Assembly (NCBI RefSeq): GCF_004153445.1
Contig: NZ_SDQC01000003.1
Coordinates: 310,001-374,000 of the forward strand
DNA: 64,000 nt
Reading direction: 5' to 3'
Origin: Allopusillimonas soli
GTDB lineage: Bacteria > Pseudomonadota > Gammaproteobacteria > Burkholderiales > Burkholderiaceae_B
Below are positions 59,959-64,000 of the stretch, one piece after another (the stretch's first letter is position 1; every line of letters begins with the position of its first letter). The notes beneath the pieces are model-generated. The model was not told the DNA's origin and made no database searches. It was given only the letters and a program-made list of their open reading frames with translations. The translations under genes and the position numbers were made by a program.

Positions 59959-61139
59959 GTTTTGCGCATGGCCATCGCCATGGCGTCGAATCCATGCTCC
60001 AGGTCGGCGATGAGATCGTCCGGGTCTTCCAGGCCGACGTGAATCCGTACGCCCGGGCCAGCGTATGGCCACCGCGCAATCGCCCGCACCGCGGGCGAAA
60101 AGGGCAATGCCAGACTTTCGTACCCTCCCCAGGAGACACCCAGACCGAACATCCGCAAATTATCGATGAATGCATGCAGCGCCGCTTCAGGCAACGGCCG
60201 CAGGCCGATGGCAAACAGGCCGCACGCTCCCCGGAAATCACGCTTCCACAACGCATGGCCGGGGTGGCTCGGAATTGCAGGGTGCATCACGACTTCCACT
60301 TCCGGTCGAGCCTCGAGCCAGGTCGCAATCCGGACACCGGACTCCCAATGGCGCTTCAGACGCACTCCGAGCGTGCGCAAGCCGCGCAATGCCAGGAAAG
60401 CGTCATCGGCGCTGCAGGTCTGCCCCAGCGTTTGGGAAGTCCGGAGCACCTTTTCCCAGCTACGCTGATTGCAGGTGGCGATGCCCAGTATTGCATCAGA
60501 ATGCCCCACAATATATTTGGTCGCAGCCTGAATGGATACATCCACGCCATGCTCGAAAGCCGGAAAATAAAGCGGTGTTCCCCAGGTATTGTCCATGACC
60601 ACATATGCGCCGTGCGCATGCGCCGCCGCTGCAATCGCGGGGATATCCTGTATTTCAAAGGTCTCCGATCCTGGAGATTCCGCATAGATCACCCGGGTGT
60701 TGGGGCGGATGAGGGCGGCAATATCCGAACCCAGCGAAGGGTCGTAACGCGTCACCTGCACGCCGAACCGGACAAGCGTGCTCTCCAGAAACTGCGAGGT
60801 CCAGTAGTAGCCGCTGTCGGTTAGCAGCACGTGATCACCAGCGGACAGCAGGGATGTCAGCACGCTGGAGATGGCAGCCAACCCCGATGGGTACAGCATC
60901 GCCCGGTGGCCCCCTCCGATGTCCACGATGGCTTCCTGCAAGGCATGATGCGTGGCGGTGCCAAAGCGGCCGTAGGTGCTGACGCCGAATTCGCCTGCTG
61001 CCTGCCGTTTTCGGCTCTGCAGCCAGTGATCAAGATTGGGGCTGACAACCGTCGAGCCGCGCACAACCGGCGTATTGACCGCGCCTTGAAAGCGCTCAGG
61101 GTGGCGGCCTGCATTCACAAGCAGAGAATCTTCTTTCAT
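59937..61139 (-). CDS. Cystathionine beta-lyase-type PLP enzyme (MetC-like)
   Basis: A 400-residue Cys/Met-metabolism PLP enzyme. YGRFGTATHHALQEAI is the early dimer/phosphate segment, GSETFEIQDIPAIAAAAHAH follows, MDNTWGTPLYFPAFEHGVDV holds the cofactor aspartate, and IQAATKYIVGHSD carries the PLP lysine. YESLALP with a preceding SWGG fits beta-lyases better than gamma-synthases. It splits cystathionine, or cystine-like compounds, to a thiol, pyruvate and ammonia. The ribosome site is weak. It is convergent with the peptide operon, so a link to sulfur-containing peptides is only suggested. Confidence 0.87.
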   Translation of the reverse strand: MKEDSLLVNAGRHPERFQGAVNTPVVRGSTVVSPNLDHWLQSRKRQAAGEFGVSTYGRFGTATHHALQEAIVDIGGGHRAMLYPSGLAAISSVLTSLLSAGDHVLLTDSGYYWTSQFLESTLVRFGVQVTRYDPSLGSDIAALIRPNTRVIYAESPGSETFEIQDIPAIAAAAHAHGAYVVMDNTWGTPLYFPAFEHGVDVSIQAATKYIVGHSDAILGIATCNQRSWEKVLRTSQTLGQTCSADDAFLALRGLRTLGVRLKRHWESGVRIATWLEARPEVEVVMHPAIPSHPGHALWKRDFRGACGLFAIGLRPLPEAALHAFIDNLRMFGLGVSWGGYESLALPFSPAVRAIARWPYAGPGVRIHVGLEDPDDLIADLEHGFDAMAMAMRKTYECSES

Positions 61140-61556
61140 TCTTTTTTTTCCGATTTGATGCGCCGCCAGACAGGCGGCATGGACATGGAGATTTTTGTTG
61201 CATCGAGAAGCTGGTGCAGCGCTGCCCGCCGCACTATTCCAAGGCTGGCGGCGGCACGCAGGCCTATGCAGACGCAGAGCCAGTATAGAGAAGCGCCGGC
61301 GAAAAAAAGTAGCAATCTGACTTGTCTTTTGGCGCCGTCATAGGAAATTATTCTATGGTTCCGATGCGCGAATAACTTCGGCCGCGGTTCATTACAAAAA
61401 TGTCATCGGAATGCCATGCTGACGACAGAACGAAACGTCTAGGATGCACAAAGACAGGCACGCCCAGCGTGGGGCTCAGCATCAGCAACGCCTGTCCTTC
61501 ATGCGCAGGACACAACCCCCTTGCGCCATTTCCCACTTCGTTCCACAGGAGCCGAC
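61140..61556. other. Intergenic region without a recognised gene
   Basis: A 417-bp gap between the PLP enzyme start and the YVTN protein start. It holds a GCGCCGGCG followed by seven A near 61295, an AT-rich 61330-61355 segment, and AGGAG just before 61557. I see no convincing gene, RNA or full promoter. Both flanking genes are read outward, so their promoters must lie here. Confidence 0.4.
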
Positions 61557-62561
61557 ATGACCTTGGGCAATCGCTCAATCACCGTTTCACGCCCTCACGT
61601 TTTCTTCACTCTGATCACGCGCGCGCTTACGCTAAGCGCCCTGATATCCGGCGCCCATGCAGCCGGAACGCAAGACTTTTTCCCCCAGCCTGTCTACACG
61701 ACTTTGACCACAAGCAATGTGGTGGAAAGCACTTCGACGGACAAGACATGGAATGCGCTCATCGGTGCCCATTACGACGCCATCTCGGCCGACAGGAAGA
61801 CGCTACTGGTCAGCAGCAAGGACCAGCCTGAAGCCTACCTTGTCGATGTCGAAAGCGGCAGCAAGCTGGAGACATTCGAGATCGGGCCAACCCCTCAAGG
61901 CGTGGCGATCAGTCCAGACGGCCGTTGGGGCATGGCTGTCAGCGCCGGCAACGGTACGGTGTCGGTCATCGATCTAAATACGCGAAAGCTCGTTAAGAAT
62001 ATATCTGTCGGCAAGGTGCCGCACAACATCCGCTTCACATCCGACGGCAAGACCGCCTATGTCACCTTGCAAGGCGGCACAGGTGTGGCTGTGCTGGACA
62101 TGGCATCTCTCAAGAAGGTAGACGAGATTTCCGTACCCGGTATCAAGGGGCCTCACAACCTTGACCTGTCTTCCGATGAGAAAACGCTATGGGTGCGCGA
62201 CCTGGTTGGCAAGGTTGCCGCCGTCGATCTCGCGACACATGCGGTGAAGGCAGTGATTCCCGTCGGTCTAAGCCATGGCGGCATCGATGTGATACCCGGC
62301 GGCAAGTATGTGTTTACCGGAGCGATTGCCGATCATCTCGTGGATGTGATTGATCCGGCCACATTCAAGGTCGTCAAGCGGATTGATGTCGGTCAGGGGC
62401 CGCATGGCGTACGGGCCAGCCGCGATGGACGCTGGGTATATGTCAGCGTAACCGGTACAGACCGCGTCGCAGTCATAGATACGGAAACGCTAAAAGTTGT
62501 TCATCAGGAGCCAACCAACGGAAAGCTGCCCTTCTGGATCTCCGTTGCGGGCAACGACTGA
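61557..62561 (+). CDS. YVTN-type beta-propeller protein, exported
   Basis: A 334-residue periplasmic propeller from ATG 61557 (AGGAG upstream). An N-terminal signal peptide ends near ISGAHA. About seven 40-residue blades follow with the pattern I-S-P-D-G-R-x-x-x-V-x-x-x-x-x-x-V-x-V-I-D, such as VAISPDGRWGMAVSAGNGTV and VRASRDGRWVYVSVTGTDRV. The family includes YncE and propellers linked to metal-redox proteins; no haem-binding CXXCH is present. It precedes a HiPIP gene by 76 bp and probably shares its transcript. Confidence 0.85.
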   Translation: MTLGNRSITVSRPHVFFTLITRALTLSALISGAHAAGTQDFFPQPVYTTLTTSNVVESTSTDKTWNALIGAHYDAISADRKTLLVSSKDQPEAYLVDVESGSKLETFEIGPTPQGVAISPDGRWGMAVSAGNGTVSVIDLNTRKLVKNISVGKVPHNIRFTSDGKTAYVTLQGGTGVAVLDMASLKKVDEISVPGIKGPHNLDLSSDEKTLWVRDLVGKVAAVDLATHAVKAVIPVGLSHGGIDVIPGGKYVFTGAIADHLVDVIDPATFKVVKRIDVGQGPHGVRASRDGRWVYVSVTGTDRVAVIDTETLKVVHQEPTNGKLPFWISVAGND

Positions 62562-62637
62562 CACCGCTCTCAACGTCCGACATGCCAGCGCCATCTGCCA
62601 CTTCGACCCGCACTCAATACATCATGAGGTAATCACC

Positions 62638-62949
62638 ATGAAGACACGACACGCCCAGCACATTTCCCGCCGTGAAATGCTGCGCCAAATAAGCCTTGCT
62701 ACCGGAGCGGCAGCCGCGCTCCCTCTCATTGGCCTGGCGGGCATGTCACAGGCCATGGCGGCGGAAGAACCCGCCAAGGCCAGCCAATCGGCCGTGCAAT
62801 ATCAGGACCATCCTAAAGGCACATCCGCCTGTGCCAACTGTGCCAACTTCATTCCCGGCCCCGGCAGCGACGAACCGGGAAGCTGTACGGTTGTAGCGGG
62901 CGAAATCAGTCCCAAGGGATGGTGCCTCGCCTACGCGGGTAACGGCTGA
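62638..62949 (+). CDS. High-potential iron-sulfur protein (HiPIP), Tat-exported
   Basis: A 103-residue precursor. Twin arginines at 11-12 (SRREMLRQ) and the hydrophobic stretch to AMAA near residue 42 form a Tat signal. The mature part has C65, C68, C83 and C96 in CXXC-14-C-12-C spacing for a [4Fe-4S] cluster, with the HiPIP-like NFIPG and PKGWCLAY. HiPIPs carry electrons in the periplasm to reaction centres or terminal oxidases. The gene is flanked by two YVTN propeller genes. Confidence 0.88.
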   Translation: MKTRHAQHISRREMLRQISLATGAAAALPLIGLAGMSQAMAAEEPAKASQSAVQYQDHPKGTSACANCANFIPGPGSDEPGSCTVVAGEISPKGWCLAYAGNG

Positions 62950-62997
62950 CTACGGAACGCCCGTGCCGGTATGCCTGAAACGCACCGCAGCCAGACG

Positions 62998-63019
62998 AAA
63001 ACGGCCGCCGAGGCGGCCG
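62998..63019 (-). terminator. Terminator of the minus-strand YVTN gene
   Basis: CGGCCGC-CGAG-GCGGCCG (63002-63019, 7-bp stem) is followed on the minus strand by TTTT (62998-63001). It lies 27 bp after the stop of the gene at 63046 and could also slow HiPIP transcripts from the other side. Confidence 0.6.
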
Positions 63020-63045
63020 CAAACGACTGGGAATCAAAGCCTAGG

Positions 63046-64000
63046 CTAGATGCTGGCGAGCGCGGCACCCTTGGCGTCAACGGGCGCGTTACCCTCCATG
63101 ACGATGATGCTGTTTTTCACCGCTGTGTCAACGGCACCGGGCCTGGCTGGCTGGCGCAGTGGGGCAATCATCGTTCCCACCGCTTTGCCGTTCTCGTCCG
63201 TCTCAAAGCTTGCTGCAGGCGCCGACAGGCCATTCAAGTACACGTTGTAGACTGTCTTGGGCTTTAATTTGAAGAGATTGACATCCAGGGCATCCACGAC
63301 GCCCAGGTTGCGAAGAACCGCAAAACCGCGTCCTTTTTCCTTGACTGGCTTGAGGGAAATATTGACGGGATCCACATTGACGCGCGAAACCAGATTTTCA
63401 CCGCCCTTGCCTTCAGGCACTGCGTTCGAGACGAAAGCCAATGCCTGGGGTGATTCGCCCACAGGAACACGTGCCACAACCTTGTTGGCTGCGGTATCTA
63501 TCACGTCGACGGCATCGCCATTTTCCAGTCCAACATAGACACGGCTGCCATCATCCGAGGCCCATATGCCATGAGGCAGCGCACCTGTCTGAATGGTCTT
63601 TACCAGCTTGGCCTTCTTGTCCGTGGTGTATACCTTGACCGCATTCTCACCGCCGATTGTCACGTATGCAAACGTCTTGCCGTCAACTGGCGCGAAGGCA
63701 ATATGGTTGGTAATGAAGCCTGTATCCATAACGCCCACCACCTCCAGGGACTTGGTGCTGATGCGGGTGATCTTGCCTACGTCCTTGTGGGTCATCCAGA
63801 TCTCGCTGCTGTCCGGCGTGATTTGCAGGAACGGAGAGAAGGGGCTGACCACATCTATTTTTTTCACGATCTTATGGGACTTCACATCGATCACATCAAC
63901 TCTGGGTGTGAAGCTCGACACCACGAAAGCCAGTTTCCCATCCGGCGGAAAGATCACCATTCCAGGACCCAGGTCAGTCTGGATGCGATCCGTTTCCTTG
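63046..64000 (-). CDS. YVTN-type beta-propeller protein, 5' end cut by the window
   Basis: The frame is open from 63999 to the stop at 63046 (317 residues seen); an internal ATG lies at 63960, but upstream codons (KETDRIQTDLGPG) continue the protein, so the gene very likely starts outside. Propeller blades such as MVIFPPDGKLAFVVSSFTPR and GIWASDDGSRVYVGLENGDA fill the first 190 residues. The last 120 form a separate beta-rich domain (LFKLKPKTVYNVYLNG onward). It is convergent with the HiPIP gene and has a terminator behind it. Confidence 0.85.
   Translation of the reverse strand, partial: KETDRIQTDLGPGMVIFPPDGKLAFVVSSFTPRVDVIDVKSHKIVKKIDVVSPFSPFLQITPDSSEIWMTHKDVGKITRISTKSLEVVGVMDTGFITNHIAFAPVDGKTFAYVTIGGENAVKVYTTDKKAKLVKTIQTGALPHGIWASDDGSRVYVGLENGDAVDVIDTAANKVVARVPVGESPQALAFVSNAVPEGKGGENLVSRVNVDPVNISLKPVKEKGRGFAVLRNLGVVDALDVNLFKLKPKTVYNVYLNGLSAPAASFETDENGKAVGTMIAPLRQPARPGAVDTAVKNSIIVMEGNAPVDAKGAALASI

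Noticed and set aside
1-64000. CRISPR arrays, tRNA or rRNA genes, insertion sequences, prophage genes
   Set aside because: No repeat-spacer pattern, transposase, integrase or structural RNA was recognised anywhere in the window.

Overview
The window is GC-rich (roughly 60 %), densely coded and free of rRNA, tRNA, CRISPR or recognisable insertion sequences. Six Bug-type (TctC-like) periplasmic receptors, many LysR/GntR/MarR regulators and small catabolic clusters point to a betaproteobacterium of the Alcaligenaceae (Bordetella/Achromobacter/Pusillimonas-like). This is inference from gene content, not from a marker gene.

Layout. 1-9.3 kb: a cut-off unknown gene, a LysR regulator, a pirin, then a LeuC-like/LeuD-like/isocitrate-lyase-like operon facing a Bug receptor plus HutC-type GntR regulator. 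Both arms carry the same promoter-operator (TTGTAT, 17 bp, -10, with a TTGTATTG palindrome). Next come a bicupin with the full metal-ligand set of (S)-ureidoglycine aminohydrolase and a LysR gene. 9.3-13.5 kb: an aromatic-ring-type FAD monooxygenase, a 59-aa DUF2783-like protein, Bug, MarR and LysR, divergent from another Bug receptor across two MarR-like palindromes. 13.5-16 kb: an isolated isochorismate synthase and a 3-hydroxyacyl-CoA dehydrogenase. 16-24.5 kb: an Ldh-family dehydrogenase, FCD-type GntR, SMP-30 lactonase, Bug and AcnA-like aconitase, followed by an SDR/Bug divergent pair. 24.4-29.1 kb: a carboxymuconolactone decarboxylase-family protein, a NitT/TauT-type ABC importer and an MmgE/PrpD protein in one operon.

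29.2-39.2 kb is a complete phosphonate uptake and C-P lyase operon, phnCDEGHIJKLMNP, without phnF or phnO. Behind it lie a regulator with two predicted winged-helix segments and a small beta-propeller protein. 41-46.7 kb: an SDR/AraC pair, a YghU-type GST, TetR with NnrU, a broken DyP-type peroxidase and LysR. 46.8-49.1 kb: Bug and a salicylate-hydroxylase-like monooxygenase. 49.1-52.1 kb: a D-amino-acid-dehydrogenase-like flavoprotein, a YkvI-type membrane protein and an XRE-cupin regulator in one operon. 52.3-61.1 kb: LysR, a dipeptide-type ABC importer with fused ATPases, a proline iminopeptidase and a convergent cystathionine beta-lyase-type enzyme. 61.5-64 kb: two YVTN beta-propeller proteins around a Tat-exported HiPIP; the last gene runs off the window.

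Taken together this looks like a scavenging region for organic acids, phosphonates and peptides. The best-supported candidate for a new system is the coregulated LeuCD/lyase plus Bug/GntR unit, which resembles the dimethylmaleate hydratase / 2,3-dimethylmalate lyase route.
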